DNA of 45,644 nt, taken from NCBI GenBank assembly GCA_024434165.1, contig QMIW01000029.1, positions 1 through 45,644 on the forward strand. Direction: 5' to 3'. The translations under genes and the position numbers were made by a program. Source of the DNA: Chloroflexota bacterium (GTDB lineage Bacteria > Chloroflexota > Anaerolineae > Anaerolineales > Villigracilaceae). Positions 16,117 to 23,795 of this stretch are shown piece after piece. The notes under the pieces were generated by a model. It made no database searches, was not told the origin of the DNA, and worked only from the letters and a program-made list of their open reading frames with translations. Position 1 is the first letter of the stretch, and each line of letters begins with the position of its first letter.

Positions 16117-16851
16117 CTACTGTTCCGATTTCTCCTCCGAGATCTTCATCACCCGAAACGCCTCCGCATATTCGAACTCCTTGTCCTTTGCGTCTTCCCT
16201 CGCCCAGTCGCGCATCCACTTAGCGACCTCTTCCACGTTGACCTGGCTGGCATGTTTGCCCAGCGCTTCGATTTTGATCTCGATGGTCCCGCTGATGTCC
16301 ACCCACGTATCGGGATTTTCCACACCGTGAACGTACAGCCGTTTGACGTTGTGCGGTTCATACCCCGCTGTGAGCAGGTCGGTGAAAATGAGCCTTGTCC
16401 CCGCCGAAGGGAAGACCGCCTCGCAGGCGGCTTGCGCCGCGGCGCGATGGTCGGGGTGATTGACGTACTCATTGCCGTAGAACCACGCTTCGGGATTGCC
16501 CGCCAGCACCACATCGGGCTTGTATTGGCGGATGAGCCGTGTCAGGTCTTTTCGCAGTTGGATGGTCGGTTCGAGTTCGCCGTCGGGGTAGCGCAGGAAA
16601 ACCGTCTGCTTCACCCCAAGCGCCTCATTGGCAGACAGCTGCTCGGTCTCGCGGAGGCGAGCCAGTTCGGGCTTGTACTCCGCTCCCCTGCTTGGGTCGT
16701 TCGAGCCGGAATCCCCGCTGGTGATAACGACGGAGATGATCTCACAACCGGCGCGCGACCATTTGGCGAGCGTCCCGCCGATGGAAAATTCCTGGTCGTC
16801 GGGGTGGGCATGGATGCTCATGGCAATTTTGGGGATGTACTCGTCACTCAT
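16117..16851 (-). CDS. PIG-L (LmbE)-family N-acetyl deacetylase
   Basis: The 244-residue protein shows the zinc-binding HPDDQEFSIGGTL near the N-terminus, VVITSGDSGSND, and the distal NHPDHRAAA with the third metal ligand. These are the hallmark motifs of the PIG-L/MshB/LmbE deacetylases, which remove acetyl groups from N-acetylglucosamine-type substrates. It is the first gene of the operon with MBOAT2 and its SGNH partner. This suggests, as inference, that an amino sugar is deacetylated before or alongside acylation. No signal peptide is visible, so it should act in the cytosol. Confidence 0.92.
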   Translation of the reverse strand: MSDEYIPKIAMSIHAHPDDQEFSIGGTLAKWSRAGCEIISVVITSGDSGSNDPSRGAEYKPELARLRETEQLSANEALGVKQTVFLRYPDGELEPTIQLRKDLTRLIRQYKPDVVLAGNPEAWFYGNEYVNHPDHRAAAQAACEAVFPSAGTRLIFTDLLTAGYEPHNVKRLYVHGVENPDTWVDISGTIEIKIEALGKHASQVNVEEVAKWMRDWAREDAKDKEFEYAEAFRVMKISEEKSEQ

Positions 16852-16923
16852 AAAATTTGTTTTCTCCTATCAAGACCTTGTTTTTTTCGGTTCTTTGGGT
16901 TTAAGTGAGGTAAAAACCCGCAT

Positions 16924-16995
16924 TACCACAGAGCGCACAGAAATCACAAAGTTTTTTACGGCTCCTCTCTGTGAACTTCGTGATCTCCGTGGTGA
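16924..16995. repeat. TACCACAGAG...CTCCGTGGTGA inverted repeat
   Basis: A loose inverted repeat of the same general type as 10571-10650 and 20064-20129, with words ACCACAGAGCGCACAGAAA and CTCTGTGAACTTCGTGATC. It fills much of the 186-bp gap between the GNAT and PIG-L genes. No gene is seen there. Confidence 0.6.
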
Positions 16996-17037
16996 GAATT
17001 ACGGACAACCCCCCGCCTAACCCAAAAGAGCCGTTTT

Positions 17038-17658
17038 TTATCCTGGAGAAAAAGGTCTCTTGAAGGCGTAGATGGTAATGTCCGTGCCGTGCACGGGGCT
17101 TTGCTCCACACAGTGAAAGCCGAAATGCTCGTAAAACGTCAGGTTGACATTGTTCATGGTCTCAAGGTAGGTGAAGACTTTTCGTTCATCCGCCATGCGC
17201 AGGAAGGGACGGATGAGCGCGGAGGAGAGTCCCTGTCCGCGGGCGGAGGGGAGCACGCCGACATAATCCAGGTAAAAGTGCGGCTGGGATACATGTTTGG
17301 CATGAAGCGCCCGGATGCGCCTCATGATGGGCCGCGTTTTCAAGTAACCGATCGGATACACGGTGAAAAGGAGGGGAATGAACCTCCACCATGATTTGAG
17401 CCGGAGGGAGAGGGCTTCCTGTTCGGGAAACTTCCAAAACGCCACGCCTTGCAAGGGGCTGCCAACCCCATATCCGCGACCGTGTTGGATGGCCTGTTCC
17501 GCATAGATACGAAAGAACTTCACCAGGGTCTTGACGCGCGTCCGTTGCAACGGATACATATACGTCATGAACGGATTGTCTTCAAAGGCAATAGCAATGA
17601 CCTGCGCCGCCTGCTCCACGTCCGCCAGGGTCAACAGCCTGGGGTGGGAAATTGTCAT
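17038..17658 (-). CDS. GNAT-family N-acetyltransferase
   Basis: I start at ATG 17658 (MTISHPRLLTLAD), since the upstream extension is short and lies across a palindrome. The 206-residue product has the acetyl-CoA binding block YVGVLPSARGQGLSSALIRP (R/Q-x-x-G-x-G/A type), followed by YLETMNNVNLTFYEHFGF, typical of GNAT enzymes. The substrate cannot be told; similar proteins are annotated only as acetyltransferases. It lies upstream of the PIG-L-MBOAT-SGNH operon on the same strand, 186 bp away, so co-transcription is uncertain. Confidence 0.88.
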   Translation of the reverse strand: MTISHPRLLTLADVEQAAQVIAIAFEDNPFMTYMYPLQRTRVKTLVKFFRIYAEQAIQHGRGYGVGSPLQGVAFWKFPEQEALSLRLKSWWRFIPLLFTVYPIGYLKTRPIMRRIRALHAKHVSQPHFYLDYVGVLPSARGQGLSSALIRPFLRMADERKVFTYLETMNNVNLTFYEHFGFHCVEQSPVHGTDITIYAFKRPFSPG

Positions 17659-17663
17659 GGGTT

Positions 17664-17682
17664 GGATTGTACAACACAATCC
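17664..17682. promoter_or_regulatory. GGATTGT-N5-ACAATCC palindrome upstream of the GNAT gene
   Basis: A perfect 7-bp inverted repeat with a 5-bp spacer lies immediately before the chosen GNAT start. Position and symmetry fit an operator or a short leader hairpin. There is no evidence which. Confidence 0.4.
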
Positions 17683-17737
17683 AGTTTGTAGTAAAATAGA
17701 ACTGATTTTCTAGTTTCTCCCCCATTTCACCCAACCC

Positions 17738-17813
17738 GTCATACTGAGCGAAAGAACCAGTGCGGCGAGCGTTTCTTCGCGCATTCGAAGGTCTTTACCG
17801 CCGTCCAGCGTGA
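17738..17813. repeat. GTCATACTGAGCG element
   Basis: The stretch begins GTCATACTGAGCGAAAG and ends CCAGCGTGAC, whose complement is GTCACGCTGG. This is the shape of the GTCAT-CTGAGCG palindromic elements dispersed in many genomes. It lies in the gap between the divergent GNAT and ABC transporter genes. Confidence 0.6.
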
Positions 17814-17836
17814 CACAATTGCGGCCCTTAAAGTGC

Positions 17837-17999
17837 GAGAGCCAGGGTTCGCCTGTGCCCTGGCTCTCTTACAAAGGAGGAGAAGAGAATCTGTTACGTC
17901 CGCAAATGTAACATGCCCCGCCGAAAGGCGCTTGACGCAATCCCTACGTTTGATGCACGGAAACGCAACGATGGAGATTACAATTTTTTAAGGAGAATC
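17837..17999 (+). promoter_or_regulatory. Structured leader of the ABC transporter operon
   Basis: An 11-bp perfect hairpin (GAGAGCCAGGG / CCCTGGCTCTC, 17837-17868, 10-nt loop) is followed at once by AAAGGAGG (17873-17880), which has no long reading frame behind it at usable distance. Next come TGTTAC/GTAACA pairing and a CGCC-GAAA-GGCG tetraloop hairpin, then AAGGAG before the ATG at 18000. The leader may regulate expression, for example as an attenuator or ligand-binding RNA. It did not fit a riboswitch class I know. Confidence 0.4.
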
Positions 18000-19028
18000 A
18001 TGTCCGCTACACTTGCCATCGAAACCCGAAACCTGGGTCGCATTTACAAACTGCGCGGCAGCCGGAAGGAAACGCGCAAGGAACTCATCGCCTTGCAGGA
18101 TGTGAATTTGACCGTCGAACGCGGCGAACTGTTCGGATTGCTCGGTCCGAACGGCGCCGGCAAAACCACGCTGATCAAAGTCCTGACCACGCTTCTTTCC
18201 CCGACTTCGGGCTGGGCGCGCGTAGCGGGAGCCGATGTCACCACCGAGCCGCATCTGGTGCGCCCGAAGATCAACATGGTTTCGGGCGGCGAGTCTTCGG
18301 GGTATGGCTTGCTGACCGTGCGCGAAAACCTGTGGATGTTCTCGCAGTTCTACGGCGTACCGTCGAAGGAAGCCAACGAGCGCATCGAAGCATTGCTGGA
18401 AATGGTCGGCATGAAGGACAGGATGCACACGAAATCGTCCGACCTCTCGACGGGCTTGCGCCAGAAGATGAACATCGTGCGCGGATTCCTGACCGACCCC
18501 GAAGTTCTCTTTCTCGATGAGCCGACTCTCGGTCTGGATGTGGGCGCGTCGCGCGATGTCCGCAAGTTCATCATCGAATGGCTGAAAGCGGACAAGACCC
18601 GCACGCTCCTGCTGACCACGCATTACATGGTCGAAGCCGACGAGTTGTGCGACCGCGTCGCCATCATCAACAAGGGACGGGTGCTGGCGTGCGACACGCC
18701 GTCCGCGCTGAAACAGAGACTGCAAAAGGATGCGCTGTTCGAGATTCAGACGAGTCCGCTCAACGGGTTGAACCAGCAAATTTTGCTGGACCAGCCCGAA
18801 GTCACGAAAGCGGCGATCTCGGAGACGGAGACGGGCGCGAAGTTGAGTCTGGGTCTGGTCGAAGAATCCGCTTTGGCGCGGGTCATCAATCTCTTCACGC
18901 AAAAGGATGTAAAGGTCATGAGCCTGAGCAAGCGCGAATCCACACTCGAAGATGTGTTCGTTGATCTCGTGGGGCGCAGTATGGCGGAGGAGGAATCCAG
19001 TGAAACCGCGCAGCGCAACGCGAGATAG
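18000..19028 (+). CDS. ABC transporter ATPase (ABC-2 exporter type)
   Basis: I start at ATG 18000 (MSATLAIETRNLGR) with AAGGAG upstream; an earlier ATG at 17913 has no site and lies in the structured leader. The 342-residue protein has Walker A GPNGAGKT (49-56), a signature LSTGLRQK (149-156, degenerate from LSGGQ), Walker B VLFLDEP (169-175) and the switch histidine H208. A C-terminal domain of about 90 residues follows, as in DrrA/NatA-type exporters. Two ABC-2 permease genes follow, so the complex would export a drug, lipid or polymer. The last residues (SETAQRNAR) are encoded by the first unit of a 56-bp tandem repeat, and the stop lies in its hairpin loop. Confidence 0.95.
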   Translation: MSATLAIETRNLGRIYKLRGSRKETRKELIALQDVNLTVERGELFGLLGPNGAGKTTLIKVLTTLLSPTSGWARVAGADVTTEPHLVRPKINMVSGGESSGYGLLTVRENLWMFSQFYGVPSKEANERIEALLEMVGMKDRMHTKSSDLSTGLRQKMNIVRGFLTDPEVLFLDEPTLGLDVGASRDVRKFIIEWLKADKTRTLLLTTHYMVEADELCDRVAIINKGRVLACDTPSALKQRLQKDALFEIQTSPLNGLNQQILLDQPEVTKAAISETETGAKLSLGLVEESALARVINLFTQKDVKVMSLSKRESTLEDVFVDLVGRSMAEEESSETAQRNAR

Positions 19029-19175
19029 CATCTCGCGCAACCGAGGAGAAATCTAGTGAAACCGCGCAGCGTAACGCGAGATAGCATCTCGCGCAACCGA
19101 GGAGGAATCCAATGAAACCGCGCAGCGTAACGCGAGATAGTATCTCGCGCAACCGAGGAGGAATCCAATGAAACC
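18987..19175. repeat. 56-bp tandem repeat, three full units plus a fragment, across the ATPase/permease junction
   Basis: Units start at 18987, 19043, 19099 and (partial) 19155, giving an exact 56-bp period with few differences. Each unit contains GAGGAGGAATCCAATGAAACC-like sequence, that is, a Shine-Dalgarno and start codon, and a perfect hairpin CGCGAGAT-AGC-ATCTCGCG. The last fragment is the real ribosome site and start of the permease gene. The ATPase stop codon (19026-19028) is inside unit one. Confidence 0.95.
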
Positions 19176-20061
19176 CAGTAATGCGAAATTCATTTCGCGT
19201 GAAAGCGAAATAAATCTCGCTGTACAGAAGAAATATTCCCGCAAAGATACAGGCTGGCGGTTGTTTTTGAAGACCATCATCGCGCGTGCCTACCCGCGCA
19301 TCGTCGGGCAGCAGCGCGAGATTTCGTGGATGGTTTTTGACGTGATTATGCCGATGCTGATGGTCATTTCCTACGTGCTGGTCTATCGCGCGTTGAATGC
19401 GCCCGAAGAGTATATCGGCTTCGTGGTGATGGGCGGCGCGATGACCGCATTCTGGATGAACATTTTGTGGAGCATGTCCAGCCAGTTGTATTGGGAAAAG
19501 GAGCAGGGCAATCTCGCTTTGTACATCATGGCGCCGAACTCGATGATGGCGATCCTGCTCGGCATGGCGCTGGGCGGAATGCTGGCAACGGCGATGCGCG
19601 CGCTGGCGGTGACATTGCTCGGCATCTTCCTCTTCGGCGTGACCTATACCGTGTCGAGTTACCTGCAGCTGTTTCTCGTCTTCCTGCTGGCGATGGCGGC
19701 GCTTTACGGCATGGGGATGATGATGGCTTCGGCGTTTTTGCTCTTTGGGCGCGAAGCCTGGCACATGGCGAACCTGGCGCAGGAGCCGATCTTCCTCGCT
19801 TCGGGCTTTTACTTCCCAATCAAGTCGCTGCCGTTTTGGGTGGCGGCGGGCGCGTCGGTGATTCCGCTCACGCTCGGCATGGACGCGATGTGGCAGCTGG
19901 TCTTCCCGACGGGGTTTCAGTTCGGCTTCTTGAGCGTGCAGCTGGAAATCCTGATCCTTGCGATTCTTTCGGTGGTGTTCATTGTGACGGCAAAGATTCT
20001 GCTGGCGCACATCGAGAAATTGGCGGTGAGGGAGGGAAGGATTACGGAGAGTCGGAGATAG
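19168..20061 (+). CDS. ABC-2 type permease, subunit 1
   Basis: The 297-residue protein starts at ATG 19168 behind GAGGAGG. An N-terminal cytosolic stretch of about 45 residues leads to six membrane helices, typical of ABC-2 permeases (DrrB-like), with MQLV/FPTGFQFGFLSVQLEI near the end. It would form a heterodimer with the next permease under the ATPase encoded upstream. The first codons contain another hairpin (GCGAAAT-TC-ATTTCGC, 19183-19198), so the N-terminus may have been extended by repeat DNA. The transported substrate is unknown. Confidence 0.93.
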   Translation: MKPSNAKFISRESEINLAVQKKYSRKDTGWRLFLKTIIARAYPRIVGQQREISWMVFDVIMPMLMVISYVLVYRALNAPEEYIGFVVMGGAMTAFWMNILWSMSSQLYWEKEQGNLALYIMAPNSMMAILLGMALGGMLATAMRALAVTLLGIFLFGVTYTVSSYLQLFLVFLLAMAALYGMGMMMASAFLLFGREAWHMANLAQEPIFLASGFYFPIKSLPFWVAAGASVIPLTLGMDAMWQLVFPTGFQFGFLSVQLEILILAILSVVFIVTAKILLAHIEKLAVREGRITESRR

Positions 20062-20063
20062 TT

Positions 20064-20129
20064 TTAACCACGAAGGGGCACAAAGGCACACAAAGGTTTT
20101 CCTTTGTGTTTATGTCCTTTGTGGTGAGA
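20064..20129. repeat. CCACGAAGGGGCACAAAGG inverted repeat between the permease genes
   Basis: TTAACCACGAAGGGGCACAA and the mirror TGTCCTTTGTGGTGA can pair around an inner CACAAAGG-TTTT-CCTTTGTG hairpin. It fills the 79-bp spacer between the two permease genes and is related to 10571-10650. Confidence 0.75.
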
Positions 20130-20140
20130 AAAGAGACCTT

Positions 20141-20995
20141 ATGCAAACAACAACTTCATGGCGTTCGTTCCGCATGGCAGCGTGGCTGGGCTGGCTGATC
20201 GAATCCAACTGGACCGACCCGTTCCTGTTCGCGGTGTATTCCATCGTCAAGCCGATTTCGGGCGCGGCGATCCTGGTCATCATGTACGGCATCATCACGC
20301 AGGGAAATTACGACAGCGCGCTGTTCCCCTACATTTACCTGGGCAACGCCTTTTACATCTACGTCGGCGCGGTAATGACGGGCGTCTCCTGGGCGGTGGT
20401 GGACGACCGCGAGCATTACAAGACGCTGAAATACATGTACATTGCGCCGATCCACATCCCGCTTTATTTGCTTGGGCGCGGGGTGGCGCGCTTCATCACG
20501 GGTTCGATTGCGGTCTTCATCACCATCGCGGCGGGAATCTTGTTCCTGAACGTGAAAATCAACTTTGCGGAAGTGGACTGGCTGTTGTTCATCGTGACCC
20601 TCATCGTCGGCGTGGTGATGCTGGCGCTGCTGGGCTTGCTGTTGGCTGGTATTACACTGACAGTCGCCCGCCACGAAGGCTTCATCGGCGAAGCGACGGC
20701 GGGAGCGTTGTACATTTTCAGCGGCGCGGTCTTCCCGCTGGATGTGCTGCCCGAATGGCTGCGCCCCATCGGTTACTTCATGCCGACCACCTACTGGCTG
20801 GAACTGCTTCGACGTTCACTCGTTGGGAATGTGGCGCAGGCATTTCCGACACTGGCGAACTTCAGCAACGTGGAAATCCTCGGCGTGATGCTGGGATTGA
20901 GCGTGTTCTTCGGCGTGGTCAGCGTGTACGTGTTCCGCTGGTGCGACGCCCGCGCGCGGGAACTCGGCTTGATTGACCGGACGACGAATTATTGA
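20141..20995 (+). CDS. ABC-2 type permease, subunit 2
   Basis: The 284-residue protein has six predicted helices and the ABC-2 permease motifs LYIFSGAVFPLDVLPEWLRP and PTTYWLELLRR. This last pattern is the usual conserved end of the family. It begins at ATG 20141 after a spacer filled by an inverted repeat; GAGA lies upstream as a weak ribosome site. It pairs with the preceding permease and ATPase as one exporter. The two permeases are only weakly similar to each other, as is usual for heterodimers. Confidence 0.93.
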   Translation: MQTTTSWRSFRMAAWLGWLIESNWTDPFLFAVYSIVKPISGAAILVIMYGIITQGNYDSALFPYIYLGNAFYIYVGAVMTGVSWAVVDDREHYKTLKYMYIAPIHIPLYLLGRGVARFITGSIAVFITIAAGILFLNVKINFAEVDWLLFIVTLIVGVVMLALLGLLLAGITLTVARHEGFIGEATAGALYIFSGAVFPLDVLPEWLRPIGYFMPTTYWLELLRRSLVGNVAQAFPTLANFSNVEILGVMLGLSVFFGVVSVYVFRWCDARARELGLIDRTTNY

Positions 20996-21069
20996 TCCAC
21001 TGCCGGGGTTTTCGAATTTTCGAAAACCTGAAGGTCTTACAATCCAATTCGGGCGAGTCGAAACCAGGA

Positions 21070-21201
21070 ATGTCTCACCTGCGGAGGCACAAAGAAAAAC
21101 ACTTAAAAGTCGAAGAAGCAATTAAAATGGGCAAAGGAAGGAGCCTGGTCCATTACCATCGTAAAAGCAGCAAGGTAATGCACTGCCCAAAACACTCATG
21201 A
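21070..21201 (+). CDS. Possible small basic protein (43 residues) overlapping the HD-GYP start
   Basis: A reading frame MSHLRRHKEKHLKVEEAIK, rich in His and Lys, ends with a TGA that overlaps the ATG of the HD-GYP gene (ATGA). The ribosome site is poor (AGGA directly against the ATG). The overlap would suit translational coupling, but chance is possible. The rest of the 202-bp gap from 20996 shows nothing else I recognise. Confidence 0.25.
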   Translation: MSHLRRHKEKHLKVEEAIKMGKGRSLVHYHRKSSKVMHCPKHS

Positions 21202-22673
21202 ACGCCAGAAATAAAACGACTCCATCCCTTGAACTCCTTCAATTGCTGGTAGGTGGTTGGGTTCAGTTCGACCGCAATGGGATGATTCTTGGGGCTAATA
21301 CTTACACAAAGCAATTGCTCGGGCACCAAAGCGATACGGACTTGAGCGGCATAAATTTTTGGGATCTAATTTGTGACGCCTCGAAGCGCACCCAGCTGCG
21401 TTCCGCTTTGGAGAGATTTCGCAGGGCATTCGACGCCGGAGTTGAACTGAATTGCGTCAACGCGAATCATGTCTGGGTCAAGCTTATTTTATACTCCCCA
21501 ACGCCCGTGGATGACAGCGAGCTTGTATTTGAATGTGTGTTGGAGGAAATTACCGAGCTGGTCATCCTGCGCAGGGAACACAACCTGCAAAAAAATGTCA
21601 TTCAAAAGCAGCGCAGGCTGATGGACGCGCTTGGGAGGATCATCCTGTTTGCCAGCGTATTCCAAGACCTTAATTCATTGTTGACGCTTACCTGCAGTGA
21701 GGCGGTTGATTTGTTCGGAATGAGTTCCGCGCAGGTATGGCTTCAGGGGGAGAATAATCTGGTCGGGCTAATGTCTTATGGGGAAATAAAAGAAGACATC
21801 AAAGGGATGGAAATTCCAGACACTGCAACTGACAACGTAAGTATTCAAGCGCTGAGCGGAAAAATTCCTGTATTTACAACCAGCACCCATATGGACGCTC
21901 GCTCTGACCGAATAGTCAACAGGGTCATTCTGGCAACGCCATTGCTGACCGCCAGCAAAGCAGTGGGCGTTCTGGTGCTAATGGACGAAAGAACGGATCA
22001 TAGTTTTAGCGGCGATGATCTGGAAGTGTCGCTCCAGTTTGGTCACCAAATTGCAAAAGCCATCGAAACCTCCCAAATGGTGCACGACCTGCAGGACCTA
22101 AACCAAAGGATTACCGTCGCCTACGATGCAACCCTCGCGGGGTGGGCGCGGGCGTTGGAACTAAGGGATTTTGAAACAGAAGGACATACCCAAAGGGTGT
22201 CCAAAATAGCCAGAGAGTTAGCCCAACTATGTGGAATGAACGATGAAGCATTAACTCAAATCTACCGCGGCGCATTGCTGCACGATGTGGGGAAAATGGG
22301 TATACCGGACAGCATCCTGCTTAAGCCGGGACCGCTTTCAACACTTGAGTCGGAAATCATGCGCCGACACCCGACCTACGCATATGAGATGCTTAAATCA
22401 ATCGAGTATCTCCGCCCATCATTGGAAATCCCCCTCTACCATCATGAAAAATGGGACGGAAGCGGCTACCCTGCGGGACTGAAGGGGGAAGAAATTCCCC
22501 TGTCTGCCCGTATCTTCGCAATCGTTGATGTTTGGGATGCGCTGACATCGGATCGCCCATATCGGCCTGCCTTGGACAAAGAAAAGGCTTTGCAATACAT
22601 CATGGAAAACAGCGGGAAGCATTTCGACCCCCATATCGTGGAAAAATTCCTATTGCTTGTTGATAATCACTAG
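21198..22673 (+). CDS. PAS-GAF-HD-GYP protein, probable cyclic-di-GMP phosphodiesterase
   Basis: The 491-residue soluble protein has a PAS domain (about 15-125, WVQFDRNGMILGANTYTKQL), a GAF domain (about 150-300) and an HD-GYP domain (about 315-485). The last shows LHDVGKMGIPDSI (H362-D363), RRHPTYAYEML and YHHEKWDGSGYPAGL, so all metal and GYP residues are present. Known HD-GYP enzymes hydrolyse cyclic di-GMP. No transmembrane segment is seen. The gene stands between the ABC exporter and the convergent cyclase/GTPase pair. It may set second-messenger levels for the signalling block downstream. Confidence 0.93.
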   Translation: MNARNKTTPSLELLQLLVGGWVQFDRNGMILGANTYTKQLLGHQSDTDLSGINFWDLICDASKRTQLRSALERFRRAFDAGVELNCVNANHVWVKLILYSPTPVDDSELVFECVLEEITELVILRREHNLQKNVIQKQRRLMDALGRIILFASVFQDLNSLLTLTCSEAVDLFGMSSAQVWLQGENNLVGLMSYGEIKEDIKGMEIPDTATDNVSIQALSGKIPVFTTSTHMDARSDRIVNRVILATPLLTASKAVGVLVLMDERTDHSFSGDDLEVSLQFGHQIAKAIETSQMVHDLQDLNQRITVAYDATLAGWARALELRDFETEGHTQRVSKIARELAQLCGMNDEALTQIYRGALLHDVGKMGIPDSILLKPGPLSTLESEIMRRHPTYAYEMLKSIEYLRPSLEIPLYHHEKWDGSGYPAGLKGEEIPLSARIFAIVDVWDALTSDRPYRPALDKEKALQYIMENSGKHFDPHIVEKFLLLVDNH

Positions 22674-22754
22674 ATGAATAGATGTCCTGGAAAACCCGAT
22701 TTCCGCCCTGCCCAGGCGTCCTATCATGGCAGCAGGAGCAGGTGTAAAATGGGT

Positions 22755-23795
22755 TCAATCAATCAGTTTGTAGACCGGGACAGGCTCTTGAATCCCTTTT
22801 ACTTCAAAGTGTCCATGGAACTCATATTTGTACGGTTGATTGGTGAGTTCGAGGGTGGTCCTTCCAAATAACGCCTCACCTGCCCCTGCCAGTTGCTGAA
22901 AACGATAGGCGATATTTGTGGTTGTTCCAATGGCAGAATAGTCCATGGCGCGGTGCGAACCGACATTCCCCGTCATGGCGTGACCTGAATTAACTCCCAC
23001 GCCGAACCTTACATTTCCGCCCAAGCCGGGCAGCCTTGCGATCTGTCGTGCGCTGTCCAATGCATGGGAGGCATGGTGGGGTTGGTGCAGAGGGGCATTG
23101 AAAATTGACATAAATCCATCCCCCATCAATTGGTTGATCGTCGCACCATTGCCGTTCAAAATTTCGAAGGCTTGGGTGAGCAATTGATTCAGACTCGCCA
23201 GGGCGTCTTCGGGGGAATGGCTCTCGGCCCATGCGGTATAGCCCCTCAGATCTGCAAAGAGAATGGTAACCATTCGAATCTCTCCGCCCAACCTTGCTGT
23301 ATTTTTCTTCAAGAGGTCATCCACCACCGCGGTCGGTACGAATGTTCTTAAAAGCCGGTCTATCTTTTTGTGAGACCTTTCCAACTCTACAGATACGATT
23401 TCCAATTCGTTTCGCTGCTGGGTGATTTGCTGTTCCAGTTCGCCTGAAGAGGTGGTGTCACGCAGCACCACTATCCAGCCGTCACGAAATGACTTCACCC
23501 GCAGGCTGACATATCCCGGCTTTCCATTCAGGTTCGGGCGAAAGATGCGCCCGATATACAGTTCATCCATCTCCCGTTCTTTAATGGACACAAACGCCGC
23601 TTTCATACCGACCAGTTCGGGAAACAGATCCGAGACATGCCGGTTTAGTAATACTTGAGGAAGATTTTGTGGAAGGAGAAAGGCGCGCAGATCAGGGCTG
23701 TGATCTTCCAGTAATCCTTTTGCGTTAAATATTCCAATCCCAAAACTTTCATGGAAGATATATTCGAGAAACTCCTTGGATGTTTTCCAGATCAT
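22755..23795 (-). CDS. PAS-like/class III nucleotide cyclase
   Basis: The 346-residue protein has an N-terminal PAS-like domain (about 1-115, ending WIVVLRDTTSS), a coiled coil (120-150) and a class III cyclase catalytic domain. The metal-binding aspartates are present (ILFADLRGYT, D182; LMGDGFMSIF, D226), as are the transition-state N294 and R298 (TTTNIAYRFQ). The lysine that usually reads purine (K-x-x-G-D) is Q222 here, so the base preference is uncertain. The start codon overlaps the stop of the Ras-like GTPase gene by 4 bp. It probably makes cAMP or a related cyclic nucleotide, perhaps under GTPase control (inference). Confidence 0.9.
   Translation of the reverse strand: MIWKTSKEFLEYIFHESFGIGIFNAKGLLEDHSPDLRAFLLPQNLPQVLLNRHVSDLFPELVGMKAAFVSIKEREMDELYIGRIFRPNLNGKPGYVSLRVKSFRDGWIVVLRDTTSSGELEQQITQQRNELEIVSVELERSHKKIDRLLRTFVPTAVVDDLLKKNTARLGGEIRMVTILFADLRGYTAWAESHSPEDALASLNQLLTQAFEILNGNGATINQLMGDGFMSIFNAPLHQPHHASHALDSARQIARLPGLGGNVRFGVGVNSGHAMTGNVGSHRAMDYSAIGTTTNIAYRFQQLAGAGEALFGRTTLELTNQPYKYEFHGHFEVKGIQEPVPVYKLID

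Noticed and set aside
17906-17911. ATG-TAA minimal frame after the isolated AAAGGAGG
   Set aside because: It is about 26 nt from the ribosome-site-like sequence, too far for initiation, and probably chance.
17881-17990. Leader considered as a cyclic-di-GMP (GEMM-type) riboswitch
   Set aside because: GAAA tetraloop and GACGCAA words are present, but the conserved joining segments and the second stem do not line up.
17988-19040. Long frame (350 codons) on the minus strand opposite the ABC ATPase
   Set aside because: It is the reverse shadow of a gene with clear Walker motifs. Its product has no family features and is rich in His/Gln/Arg, as expected from antisense of GC-rich codons.
18987-19175. 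Tandem repeat considered as a CRISPR array
   Set aside because: The units are directly adjacent without unique spacers and include coding and ribosome-site sequence.
18916-20091. Long minus-strand frame (391 codons) opposite the permease and the 56-bp repeat
   Set aside because: It has low complexity, a His/Arg-rich composition, and repeated segments that come only from the tandem repeat. The plus strand holds the ABC-2 permease.
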